Source of the DNA: Streptococcus oralis
Lineage (GTDB): Bacteria; Bacillota; Bacilli; Lactobacillales; Streptococcaceae
Assembly (NCBI RefSeq): GCF_004127215.1
Contig: NZ_QEWJ01000001.1
Location: forward strand, 62,001-126,000
Direction: 5' to 3'
Length of the DNA stretch: 64,000 nucleotides
Below the pieces are notes generated by a model that saw only the letters and a program-made list of their open reading frames with translations, was not told the origin of the DNA and did not search any database. A program made the position numbers and the translations under genes. Numbering within the stretch: position 1 is the first letter of the stretch; every line of letters starts with the position of its first letter. This document shows positions 20,356 to 28,717 of the stretch, in pieces.

Positions 20356-20371
20356 AAGAAAGCGTTTTCCG
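20356..20371 (-). promoter_or_regulatory. Candidate cre (CcpA) site
   Basis: AAGAAAGCGTTTTCCG on the plus strand matches the palindromic cre core (GAAAGCG..TTTC) with a mismatch at one edge. It lies at the -35 region of the formate transporter promoter, where CcpA binding would repress. Confidence 0.45.
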
Positions 20372-20461
20372 TGAAATATGAAAATTTTGTTCAAAAAATT
20401 TCACTTGTAATACTTCTCATATTTTTCTTTAAAAGTTTTTTTAGTTCTCTTTGTTCACACA

Positions 20462-20492
20462 AAAACCAGCGAAATGACTATTTCACTGGTTC
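20462..20492 (-). terminator. gyrA-srtA operon terminator
   Basis: Minus-strand stem AACCAGTGAAAT / ATTTCGCTGGTT, four-base loop, then TTTTTG, just beyond the srtA stop. Confidence 0.85.
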
Positions 20493-20500
20493 ATTAGAGT

Positions 20501-21247
20501 TTAATAACGCTGTTTATATGGTTTATTAAAGGCACTAAGGACATCATCAGATGTTTCTGAATATGCTTTAACTTCTTTAAAATCACCTTTAACAATAATT
20601 CGCTCTGTCGCGTCATAGTCGACACAGGTTACCAATGTGATTTCTTTGATACCATCACGGTCTTCAATTTCGTCTACGCGATCAGGCGTCACGTGCTTCA
20701 CCTCACGAATCTCATAGGTGTATACTTTATCTTTATCAGTCAGATAGATTTTCATCCCTGCCTTGGCATTGACCAAAGGTGAAAAGAGCATTTGGCTTGC
20801 ATTTTCAGCAGTAAAGATATGGTGGCTGGCTAGTGAATAGTTGCCTTCCCCCATTTTCTGATTTGCTTTCATGGTCCCTGCCCCGTAGAACAAGTTTACA
20901 TTATCTAAACCTTTAAAAATAGGTAGGTTGATCTCTACTTCAGGAATGGCAATACCTCCTATGACTGGAAGTTGTTGAGCATCCCACTGGGCAGCTAACA
21001 CCGCTTCTGATGAGATCGATTTGACAGAATCAAAATCGAAATTTCCTTCTGCCTCTTTATTCTCTTCAATCTTTTCTTTAGTCACCTGACTGACTTGATA
21101 TTTATTGGTATTCCAAACCATAAACATGTTTCGGATCTTTGAATTAAAAATCAAGACCAAGGACAAGAGGATGAGAAAGACTGCTAGGATATTGGTCAGC
21201 AGGTTTCTGCGTTTCTTTTTTTTCTTTTTATTATCTTTTTCAGACAT
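20501..21247 (-). CDS. srtA: Class A sortase (housekeeping)
   Basis: Transpeptidase that anchors LPXTG proteins to the cell wall. The 248-residue protein has a lysine-rich cytoplasmic start, one transmembrane segment (NLLTNILAVFLILLSLVLIF, residues ~15-34) and a sortase domain with the catalytic His in NYSLASHHIF, Cys in TLVTCVDYDATERI and the Arg in the same segment. Its ATG overlaps the gyrA stop (TAATG), so translation is coupled to gyrA, the normal streptococcal arrangement. Confidence 0.97.
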   Translation of the reverse strand: MSEKDNKKKKKKRRNLLTNILAVFLILLSLVLIFNSKIRNMFMVWNTNKYQVSQVTKEKIEENKEAEGNFDFDSVKSISSEAVLAAQWDAQQLPVIGGIAIPEVEINLPIFKGLDNVNLFYGAGTMKANQKMGEGNYSLASHHIFTAENASQMLFSPLVNAKAGMKIYLTDKDKVYTYEIREVKHVTPDRVDEIEDRDGIKEITLVTCVDYDATERIIVKGDFKEVKAYSETSDDVLSAFNKPYKQRY

Positions 21248-23715
21248 TATACTTCACTCTCTGTTTCAATTTCAGTCCCAACTTCTTCTTTTTCTGCTGC
21301 GGCAACCGTTGTAAAGGTCACAATCTTGGCATCTTGGTCTAGACGCATCACCTTAACTCCCATCGTTGAGCGTCCTGTTTGTGAAATATTGGCAACGTTT
21401 GTTCGAATCATGACCCCTGTATCCGTGATAATCATCAGATCTTCATCACCTTTAACAGTGAGTAGGCCTGCAAGAGGACCATTTTTCTCAGCAACATTGG
21501 CTGTCTTCATCCCTTTACCACCACGGCCTTTAGTTGGATATTCAGTAGCAAGAGTACGTTTACCATAACCTTTTTCAGTGATGATAAGAACCTCATCCTG
21601 GTCAGTAATAACACTTGCGCCAACTACTGTATCACCTTCACGAAGATTGACTCCTCGGACACCTGTCGCGATACGGCTCATTCCACGAACAGCTGACTGA
21701 TTAAAGCGAACAGAATAACCAAACTTGGTACCAATGATAATATCGGTATCTTCTTCTGTCAGCAAGACATTGATCAACTCATCCTCATCCTTGAGATTCA
21801 AGGCCTTAAGTCCATTTTGACGAATATTTGCAAATTCTTTGACACTGGTTCTCTTCACGATTCCGTGACGAGTTGTAAAGAAGAGATAAGCATCATCACT
21901 ACGTTCAGACTCAACGTTGATGATGGTCTGAATGCTTTCGCCTTCGTCTAACTTCAAAAGATTGACAACAGGCAATCCCTTGGCTGTACGACCATATTCA
22001 GGAATTTCATAGCCTTTAAGGCGATAGACACGCCCTTTATTGGTAAAGAAGAGTAAGTGATCATGAGTGCTGGTTGAAACCAACTCACGCACAAAATCAT
22101 CGTCCTTGACACCAGTACCTTGAACACCACGACCACCACGTTTTTGAGCTGTGAACTCACCCTGGTCCAAACGTTTGATGTAGCCCTTGTTAGAGAGAGT
22201 AATCAAGACATCCGTCTCTTCAATCAAATCTTCGTCCTCAAGTGTCAAGACTTCTCCTACCATCAACTCAGTACGACGTTTGTCACCAAACTTGCGTTTG
22301 ACTTCGTCCAATTCCTCTTTGATGATTTGGGCCACACGCTCAGGTTTGGCAAGAATATCGGCTAAATCTGCAATCAAGGCAATCAATTCATCATACTCAG
22401 ACTGAATCTTATCACGTTCCAATCCTGTCAAACGACGAAGACGCATATCAAGGATAGCCTGACTTTGACGCTCTGAAAGCTTAAACTTGCTCATCAATTC
22501 AACTTGTGCTTCCGCATCCGTTTCACTAGCACGGATGATACGGATTACCTCGTCGATGTGGTCTAGCGCGATTAAAAGACCTTCTAAGATATGTGCACGC
22601 GCTTCTGCTTTTTCCTTGTCAAAACGTGTACGACGAACAACTACTTCTTTTTGGTGCTCAATATAAGCATCCAAAATTTGACGAAGAGACAAGATCTTTG
22701 GTACGCCATTCTGGATCGCCAGCATATTGAAACCAAAATTGGTTTGCATCTGGGTCATCTTGAAGAGATTGTTGAGGATAACATTTGCGGATGCATCCCG
22801 TTTGACCTCGATCACAAAACGAACCCCTTCTCGATTGGATTCATCACGTACTGCCGTAATGCCCTCAAGGCGTTTTTCCTGAACCAAGCGAACAATATGC
22901 TCATGGACCTTGGTTTTATTGACCATGTAAGGAAATTCCGTTACAACGATACGCTCACGACCTGTCTTAGTAGTTTCAATCTCTGTACGAGAACGAAGAA
23001 CAATCGAACCTTTACCAGTCTCGTAGGCCTTATGAATACCTGATTTCCCCATAACAAGGGCACCAGTTGGAAAGTCTGGACCAGGCAAGACTTCCATCAA
23101 GTCCTTAGTAGTCACATCTGGATTGTCCATGACCAGCTTCACGGCATCAATGGTTTCACCAAGGTTGTGAGGAGGAATGTTGGTAGCCATCCCTACGGCA
23201 ATCCCAGTTGCCCCGTTGACCAAAAGGTTTGGAAAACGAGCTGGCAAAACCAAGGGTTCACGTTCATTGGCATCGTAGTTGTCTACAAAATCAACTGTAT
23301 TTTTATTGATATCACGAAGCATTTCAAGAGCAATCTTGCTCATACGTGCCTCGGTGTAACGTTGCGCGGCAGCACCGTCCCCATCCATGGAACCAAAGTT
23401 TCCATGCCCATCAACGAGCATGTAACGGTAGCTCCACCACTGGGCCATGCGGACCATAGCTTCATAAATAGAGGAATCTCCGTGTGGGTGGTATTTACCC
23501 ATAACATCCCCTGTGATACGGGCTGACTTTTTATGGGGTTTATCTGGAGTGACCCCCAATTCATTCATTCCGTAAAGAATACGACGGTGAACTGGTTTTA
23601 AGCCATCTCGAACATCAGGAAGAGCACGCGCTACGATAACACTCATGGCGTAGTCGATAAAGCTAGTCTTCATCTCCTTTGTCAGATTGACATTCACTAA
23701 ATTTCTATCCTGCAT
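21247..23715 (-). CDS. gyrA: DNA gyrase subunit A
   Basis: An 822-residue breakage-reunion subunit of gyrase. The quinolone-resistance region reads GDSSIYEAM with Ser81 and Glu85, the wild-type residues, so no classical gyrA resistance change is present at those sites. The active-site tyrosine lies in [12 protein letters not shown]. The C-terminal beta-pinwheel has the GyrA-box [10 protein letters not shown]. The ATG at 23713-23715 is preceded by a GAGG site that also serves an out-of-frame ATG 7 bases upstream. srtA follows with a one-base overlap. Confidence 0.98.
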   Translation of the reverse strand: MQDRNLVNVNLTKEMKTSFIDYAMSVIVARALPDVRDGLKPVHRRILYGMNELGVTPDKPHKKSARITGDVMGKYHPHGDSSIYEAMVRMAQWWSYRYMLVDGHGNFGSMDGDGAAAQRYTEARMSKIALEMLRDINKNTVDFVDNYDANEREPLVLPARFPNLLVNGATGIAVGMATNIPPHNLGETIDAVKLVMDNPDVTTKDLMEVLPGPDFPTGALVMGKSGIHKAYETGKGSIVLRSRTEIETTKTGRERIVVTEFPYMVNKTKVHEHIVRLVQEKRLEGITAVRDESNREGVRFVIEVKRDASANVILNNLFKMTQMQTNFGFNMLAIQNGVPKILSLRQILDAYIEHQKEVVVRRTRFDKEKAEARAHILEGLLIALDHIDEVIRIIRASETDAEAQVELMSKFKLSERQSQAILDMRLRRLTGLERDKIQSEYDELIALIADLADILAKPERVAQIIKEELDEVKRKFGDKRRTELMVGEVLTLEDEDLIEETDVLITLSNKGYIKRLDQGEFTAQKRGGRGVQGTGVKDDDFVRELVSTSTHDHLLFFTNKGRVYRLKGYEIPEYGRTAKGLPVVNLLKLDEGESIQTIINVESERSDDAYLFFTTRHGIVKRTSVKEFANIRQNGLKALNLKDEDELINVLLTEEDTDIIIGTKFGYSVRFNQSAVRGMSRIATGVRGVNLREGDTVVGASVITDQDEVLIITEKGYGKRTLATEYPTKGRGGKGMKTANVAEKNGPLAGLLTVKGDEDLMIITDTGVMIRTNVANISQTGRSTMGVKVMRLDQDAKIVTFTTVAAAEKEEVGTEIETESEV

Positions 23716-23752
23716 TCATAAATGCCTCATTTCACTATTAGTAACTAGATAT

Positions 23753-23761
23753 ATTATACCA
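23753..23761 (-). promoter_or_regulatory. gyrA extended -10 promoter
   Basis: Minus-strand TGGTATAAT, about 37 bases before the gyrA start, with a poor -35. Confidence 0.65.
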
Positions 23762-23830
23762 TAAAATGTCCTTTATTTCAGGCTTTGGAAATCACTAAAA
23801 CGTTTACATCAAGAACAAGAGGGCATATTC

Positions 23831-23859
23831 GTGACAAAGTTTTTTAAAAGTGATAGAAT
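23831..23859 (+). promoter_or_regulatory. ldh promoter
   Basis: GTGACA (23831-23836), 17-base spacer, extended -10 TGATAGAAT ending at 23859. It is divergent from gyrA. Confidence 0.75.
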
Positions 23860-23905
23860 GAAAGTGTCTGGGGATTCCCCTAAAAAAAATGAAGGAGATG
23901 TTTAG

Positions 23906-24895
<990 letters not shown>

Positions 24896-24903
24896 TCCAT
24901 ATA

Positions 24904-24938
24904 AAAACAGTTCCTTCTGACTACAAGGAACTGTTTTT
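24904..24938 (+). terminator. ldh terminator
   Basis: Stem AAACAGTTCCTT / AAGGAACTGTTT with a short loop, followed by TTTTTG. Confidence 0.9.
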
Positions 24939-25063
24939 GTATTGTCTAACTCTTATCTAACTATCGAGCAAATTGACAAAAAAACTAATGAGTCTCTGTA
25001 TGTATCCATGTACCCTTTGTATTCACATAGCTCCATCACAAATTGCCTCACGTTCAATCAATA

Positions 25064-25097
25064 CAAAAAATAGCAAATCGATTTGCTTCACTATTTT
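25064..25097 (-). terminator. Terminator of the nucleotidyltransferase-like gene
   Basis: Minus-strand stem AGCAAAT / ATTTGCT followed by ATTTTTTG, a few bases after the CDS. Confidence 0.65.
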
Positions 25098-25109
25098 CTA
25101 CATATGATT

Positions 25110-25601
25110 TTACAAATGTCTTTCCAACCACTCTATCTTCTTAAAATCCTTATTGTTATTGTGGTCATTTCGATAGGAATCTTGGGAAGAAGCTTTGTAA
25201 ATGCTTAAATACTGTTCTAAACTTGGAACACGAAACGTGATGTCCTCGCGATGAATCAACTCTATATCTGATTCCGAAACTTCTGCAAAATCAGGTAAAG
25301 AATCGATACTTCCAAACTCAACACTCAGACCATCCTTTTGGAATTCATGTTCATGAATATCTATTAAGGCGTAACCTAAGTGATTCATCACTTTCATTAT
25401 CTTGTCCCAGTCATAAATTCTGAGATGATCAGGTGCTTCCCAACCTCTAGGGTCACCAGGCACATGAATGTCAATGTCTGACGGCCCCCATTCTTCATTT
25501 GAACGGTATTCAAACCCCAAAGAGCCCATGAGAGTCGGAGTGATCCCGACTTGGTTTAAATGAGAACAAATTGTTCGAAATTCATCAAATAGAGAATTCA
25601 T
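25110..25601 (-). CDS. Nucleotidyltransferase-fold protein
   Basis: A 163-residue protein with the start of a DNA polymerase beta-like nucleotidyltransferase: LMGSLGFEYRSN, then GPSDIDIHVPGDPRG (the GS and DxD metal motif, residues ~26-55). A later EFGSIDSLPDF could hold the third carboxylate. Streptococcal relatives are often labelled phosphoribosylanthranilate isomerase, but no TIM-barrel pattern is visible. The substrate is unknown; an aminoglycoside- or MNT-type transferase is possible. It lies alone between ldh and the lipid kinase. Confidence 0.7.
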   Translation of the reverse strand: MNSLFDEFRTICSHLNQVGITPTLMGSLGFEYRSNEEWGPSDIDIHVPGDPRGWEAPDHLRIYDWDKIMKVMNHLGYALIDIHEHEFQKDGLSVEFGSIDSLPDFAEVSESDIELIHREDITFRVPSLEQYLSIYKASSQDSYRNDHNNNKDFKKIEWLERHL

Positions 25602-25664
25602 TCCTCCCCCAATCGTTGATATAAAACTCGATTTCGCAGTGAAGGATAAACTAATTTTTACCTT

Positions 25665-26546
25665 CTACTCTTTCGGTTTCGAAAATACTTCTACTCGCTG
25701 TGCTAGGACTTTGATTTCTACAGGTAGATTATCCGACTTATCGCCGTCAACATCTGACTCCAATTCACTATCTGAAGAGATTTTAATATTACGCGCTCTG
25801 ATATACTCAATATTATCATTGCCGACAACATCCCCTTTTAGTAAATCTGGAATGACAGATAATTTAGAGAATATTGAAGCATCTTTTAGAATCAAAATAT
25901 TGGCATAGCCATCTTTATTCTCTTCAAAAATCTTTTTATCAGCGAAGTAATTTGTCAAGAGAACCAAAACATGACTAGCCTCACCAAGATAATTTCCATT
26001 TTCTGTCTCGACATTAATGTTAAAGACCTGATCTGTCATGACGGACTTCATAGTATTTACAGCATAGGCAAGGATACCAAATTTTGTCTTATCTTCAATT
26101 TCAACATTGTGAATCGCCTCAGGCAGAGAACCGATACTAAAGATATAACCAAAATAGTTGTCATTCGCTTTACCGATATCAATCTTGTTGGTTAAGTTAA
26201 AATCGAGCTCATCAATTGCACCATCGATGTCTTGATTGATTTCCAAAAGTTTCGTAATGAGGTTACCCGTACCGCCTGGGATAATCCCTAACTTAGGAAT
26301 GTAGTCTCTCTCAGCAATACCCGAAATGACTTCATTGACTGTCCCGTCTCCACCAAAAACAACCACTGCATCATATCCTTCTTGTGAAGCTTCTTCTGCA
26401 AAGATGGTCGCATCTAGAGCTTTTTCAGTAATCTTCGTTTCCACGTGCTCAAAATAATCTTTGGCTTTATTCTCCAGCTTGTCCTTATAATCCAAAGCCT
26501 TTTCCCCACCAGAGGTAGGGTTGATAATTAACATTGCTTTTTTCAT
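25665..26546 (-). CDS. Diacylglycerol/lipid kinase family protein (DgkB/YegS type)
   Basis: A 293-residue soluble lipid kinase. The DAGK catalytic motif is VVVFGGDGTVNEVISGIAE (residues ~61-79) and the second signature is IIPGGTGNLITKLLE. The N-terminal MLIINPTSGG is typical. Such enzymes phosphorylate diacylglycerol to phosphatidic acid in lipid recycling. The start is well placed (AAGGAGAAAATC). It is a single gene whose product has a Ser/Asp-rich late segment (SSDSELESDVDGDKSD). Confidence 0.9.
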   Translation of the reverse strand: MKKAMLIINPTSGGEKALDYKDKLENKAKDYFEHVETKITEKALDATIFAEEASQEGYDAVVVFGGDGTVNEVISGIAERDYIPKLGIIPGGTGNLITKLLEINQDIDGAIDELDFNLTNKIDIGKANDNYFGYIFSIGSLPEAIHNVEIEDKTKFGILAYAVNTMKSVMTDQVFNINVETENGNYLGEASHVLVLLTNYFADKKIFEENKDGYANILILKDASIFSKLSVIPDLLKGDVVGNDNIEYIRARNIKISSDSELESDVDGDKSDNLPVEIKVLAQRVEVFSKPKE

Positions 26547-26709
26547 TGATTTTCTCCTTGAATTTTAAATAGAAATATTAGCATAGCTACATTTATCATT
26601 ACATATAATTCTATTATATAATGAAAACTCAGAAAAAAGAACTTTGACGTACTGGGCATTAATGTATAATAGCTAGTTTAAAATTCAGATTATCAAAAGC
26701 AAGTCACTT

Positions 26710-27336
26710 CTATTTAACTATCTCGCCACACTCTTTTATTTTATCAGCATATTCAGTCAAAAGATTCTTTGAATAAATTTTTTCATTACTTGAATTTCTA
26801 ACCTCTTTCCAAAGAATAGAAGCTACTTTTAGTTTATTCGAGTAATTTCGACTATTTTCGTCTGCACAGAAATTCTTTAGAAATTGGTTCCATTGACAAA
26901 CCGAATGATCATACTTAGCATAATCTGAATTTCCATAATAAACTTTTAGCATATCTTGGATTGTAAAACTCAAATCATTTTCTCTTTTTACTTTTCTCCA
27001 AGCTGTAGCCATATCAGCAGTAAATTTAAATGGCGAAACATCTGTTAAAGTTGAGAAATATTCTCTAAAGTGTGCATTAAAGGAGAATCCACATTCAAGC
27101 AAGGGTGTGTCCAAGGTAACGACTTCTACTTGTTTCTTTTTCCTTTTTATTGATGATTTTTTAATCAAATTGCCCTTAAAGTACTGCTCAATAATATCAT
27201 TTAGTTCTTGTTTTGTACCTCTATTTTCAAGACCTAATGACTTGCATATCTGTGAAAGTTCATCACGATACCAATAGTATTTATTAAACTCATCAAAAGA
27301 TGAGATTTTTTCAAACTCAGGTCTGCTTTCTATCAA
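26710..27336 (-). CDS. SAP-like domain protein, accessory
   Basis: A 208-residue protein. Residues ~12-57 form a SAP-like helix-loop-helix (YYWYRDELSQICKSLGL then GTKQELNDIIEQYF), a type of DNA-binding module. A lysine-rich stretch (KKSSIKRKKKQVEVV) follows, then a ~120-residue helical domain with FSFNAHFREYFST and CQWNQFLKNFCAD. I recognise no enzymatic motif. The gene is AT-rich with AT-rich codons compared with core neighbours, and lies at the edge of the scarred accessory stretch, so it may be acquired. Confidence 0.72.
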   Translation of the reverse strand: MIESRPEFEKISSFDEFNKYYWYRDELSQICKSLGLENRGTKQELNDIIEQYFKGNLIKKSSIKRKKKQVEVVTLDTPLLECGFSFNAHFREYFSTLTDVSPFKFTADMATAWRKVKRENDLSFTIQDMLKVYYGNSDYAKYDHSVCQWNQFLKNFCADENSRNYSNKLKVASILWKEVRNSSNEKIYSKNLLTEYADKIKECGEIVK

Positions 27337-27440
27337 TATTTTACCTCCTTAAAACCAATTTAGGCTGTCATCTCGAAATAATGGAGTTTTAGTTTCTTTA
27401 TTTTGAGGAATAGTTCCGTTTCTCTAACAAGCTCATACAC

Positions 27441-27569
27441 TCAGCGGTTCGGACTTACCGTATCATCTGTGAAAAAACAATCCTCACGAAATAAAGGAAA
27501 ATCCTTCGTTTTGATATTGTTCCATTCGTAAACTGAACCTACAATATCACCAATAATTGCTCCTAGCAT
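27441..27569 (-). pseudogene. Truncated ADP-ribosylglycohydrolase, N-terminal fragment
   Basis: The frame starting ATG at 27567-27569 reads MLGAIIGDIVGSVYEW, and ends with FFTDDTV followed by SPNR and TGA. These are the hallmark N-terminal motifs of the DraG/ADP-ribosylglycohydrolase family (GAIIGDIVGS and the metal-binding TDDT). Only 42 of the usual ~250-300 residues remain. The break comes right after TDDTV, where unrelated sequence begins, so the gene was cut by recombination or deletion. Confidence 0.85.
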
Positions 27570-27580
27570 AAGTTTCCTCT

Positions 27581-28387
27581 TTATAGCATATCAGATTCGT
27601 TACACATTTCTAATGAATCACTCTTTAAAAATGGCACCACCAAATCAATCCACTCATAAGGCAGGTAAGCTGATAAATAACCATGGTTATACCCCTTTGC
27701 TTCATACAAAATTGTATTTGAATGTAGCTGATGAAATAATTTCGCTGATTCTTTCACACAGTTCAATTCTTTTTCACCATAGATATACAGAACCTGGGCC
27801 TTGCTAGCAGAAATCATATCTTTCAGCTTGTAACATCCCATATAGTTTTTGTAAATTGTCACCAATGTTTTGACAGGCGTCCTTGGCAAATCTTCCAAAT
27901 AATAAGCTTTTATTTCCTCTGGATAAGCCAGTTTAGGATAGAGTTTGTTCATCATGCTTAACTGAAGTTTGCAAGAGAATTTATTGAACATCAGTTTACC
28001 AAATAGAGACACTAGAAAGATGCTGATTTTAGCTAAACTTGGTTGAGGAATACAGAGGCTTCCATCTATGATGGCCTTCTCAGCAATTTCACTGTCTAAA
28101 GACAAAAGCTCCATGGCAATTTGACCACCAAGTGAAACACCACCGATTGCAAACAATTTCCCACCACAGTTTGCTTTGATATAGTCTAGAATCTCCAAAG
28201 CAGAATCTTCAGTAGAAACATAATCAAGTTGATATTCCTCGCCGTGGCCATTCAAAGTGGGTAGAATAATACGGTATTCTTTTGACAAGATTCGTGCTTG
28301 ACGAAGATAATTCCACCAAGAACTGCCACCACCATGTATCAGTAAAATAGGAGGCAAATTCTTATCACCAAATTCATGGAATTTCAT
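27581..28387 (-). CDS. Alpha/beta hydrolase
   Basis: A 268-residue hydrolase with the oxyanion region LLIHGGGSSWWNY (residues ~15-27), the nucleophile elbow IGGVSLGGQIAMEL (GxSxG) and a late histidine in KGYNHGYLSAYLP. A catalytic acid is likely in YIYGEKELN. The substrate cannot be told. The frame reaches 28429, but the ATG at 28385-28387 has a GAGGAG site. Gene remnants flank it on both sides, so it may have arrived with other cargo. Confidence 0.82.
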   Translation of the reverse strand: MKFHEFGDKNLPPILLIHGGGSSWWNYLRQARILSKEYRIILPTLNGHGEEYQLDYVSTEDSALEILDYIKANCGGKLFAIGGVSLGGQIAMELLSLDSEIAEKAIIDGSLCIPQPSLAKISIFLVSLFGKLMFNKFSCKLQLSMMNKLYPKLAYPEEIKAYYLEDLPRTPVKTLVTIYKNYMGCYKLKDMISASKAQVLYIYGEKELNCVKESAKLFHQLHSNTILYEAKGYNHGYLSAYLPYEWIDLVVPFLKSDSLEMCNESDML

Positions 28388-28431
28388 GTTTAAACTCCTC
28401 ACTGTAGGACTTTCACTAGCTACACCCATGT

Positions 28432-28482
28432 TTAATCAGCTTGTACAAGCAGTGATACCGTCTCCGCATGATGCGTCTGCGG
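28432..28482 (-). pseudogene. Remnant of an RlmD-type methyltransferase 3' end
   Basis: On the minus strand this reads PQTHHAETVSLLVQAD and then TAA. It matches the C-terminal [12 protein letters not shown] motif of the intact rlmD product in this window (around 32770-32810). It has no start and begins right at a 27-bp palindrome. It looks like a displaced original 3' end of rlmD, or a remnant of a paralogue. Confidence 0.7.
28467..28476. repeat. 10-bp direct repeat, copy 1 (putative att core)
   Basis: CATGATGCGT, identical to 32790-32799 inside rlmD. Both copies lie at the same codons of the PQTHH motif. Confidence 0.5.
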
Positions 28483-28484
28483 GA

Positions 28485-28511
28485 CTCAAAAGGTTCAGTG
28501 AACCTTTTGAG
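28485..28511. repeat. 27-bp near-perfect palindrome
   Basis: CTCAAAAGGTTCA, one base, TGAACCTTTTGAG: 13-bp perfect arms with a single central base. It lies exactly between two short C-terminal gene remnants. No T tract follows on either strand, so it is not a typical terminator; it could be a recombination or regulator site. Confidence 0.75.
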
Positions 28512-28513
28512 GA

Positions 28514-28597
28514 TTAGCCACGTTTCACTAACAAACTTACACACTCAACTTGCTCATCATTGTCCAAACCAGTCTTAATAACATCTCCAACATCCAT
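28514..28597 (-). pseudogene. Short remnant frame ending VECVSLLVKRG
   Basis: A 27-residue frame reading MDVGDVIKTGLDNDEQ then VECVSLLVKRG and TAA. Its tail resembles the VETVxLL ending of RlmD-type methyltransferases and also a stretch near 27417-27447. Probably a gene remnant rather than a functional peptide. Confidence 0.45.
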
Positions 28598-28717
28598 AAT
28601 ATTTTTTAAACCTTAAATAAGATTTAGATAAATTTATTTGTAGGTTAAACCATCATGAAATGTCAATTCACAGATAGTTTTACTTATATATTTATACAAT
28701 CTTTTTGTATTTATAAA

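Noticed and set aside
26644-26670. Plus-strand promoter-like TTGACG ... TATAAT
   Set aside because: The spacer is only 15 bases and the downstream gene is on the opposite strand; an antisense RNA is possible but unsupported.
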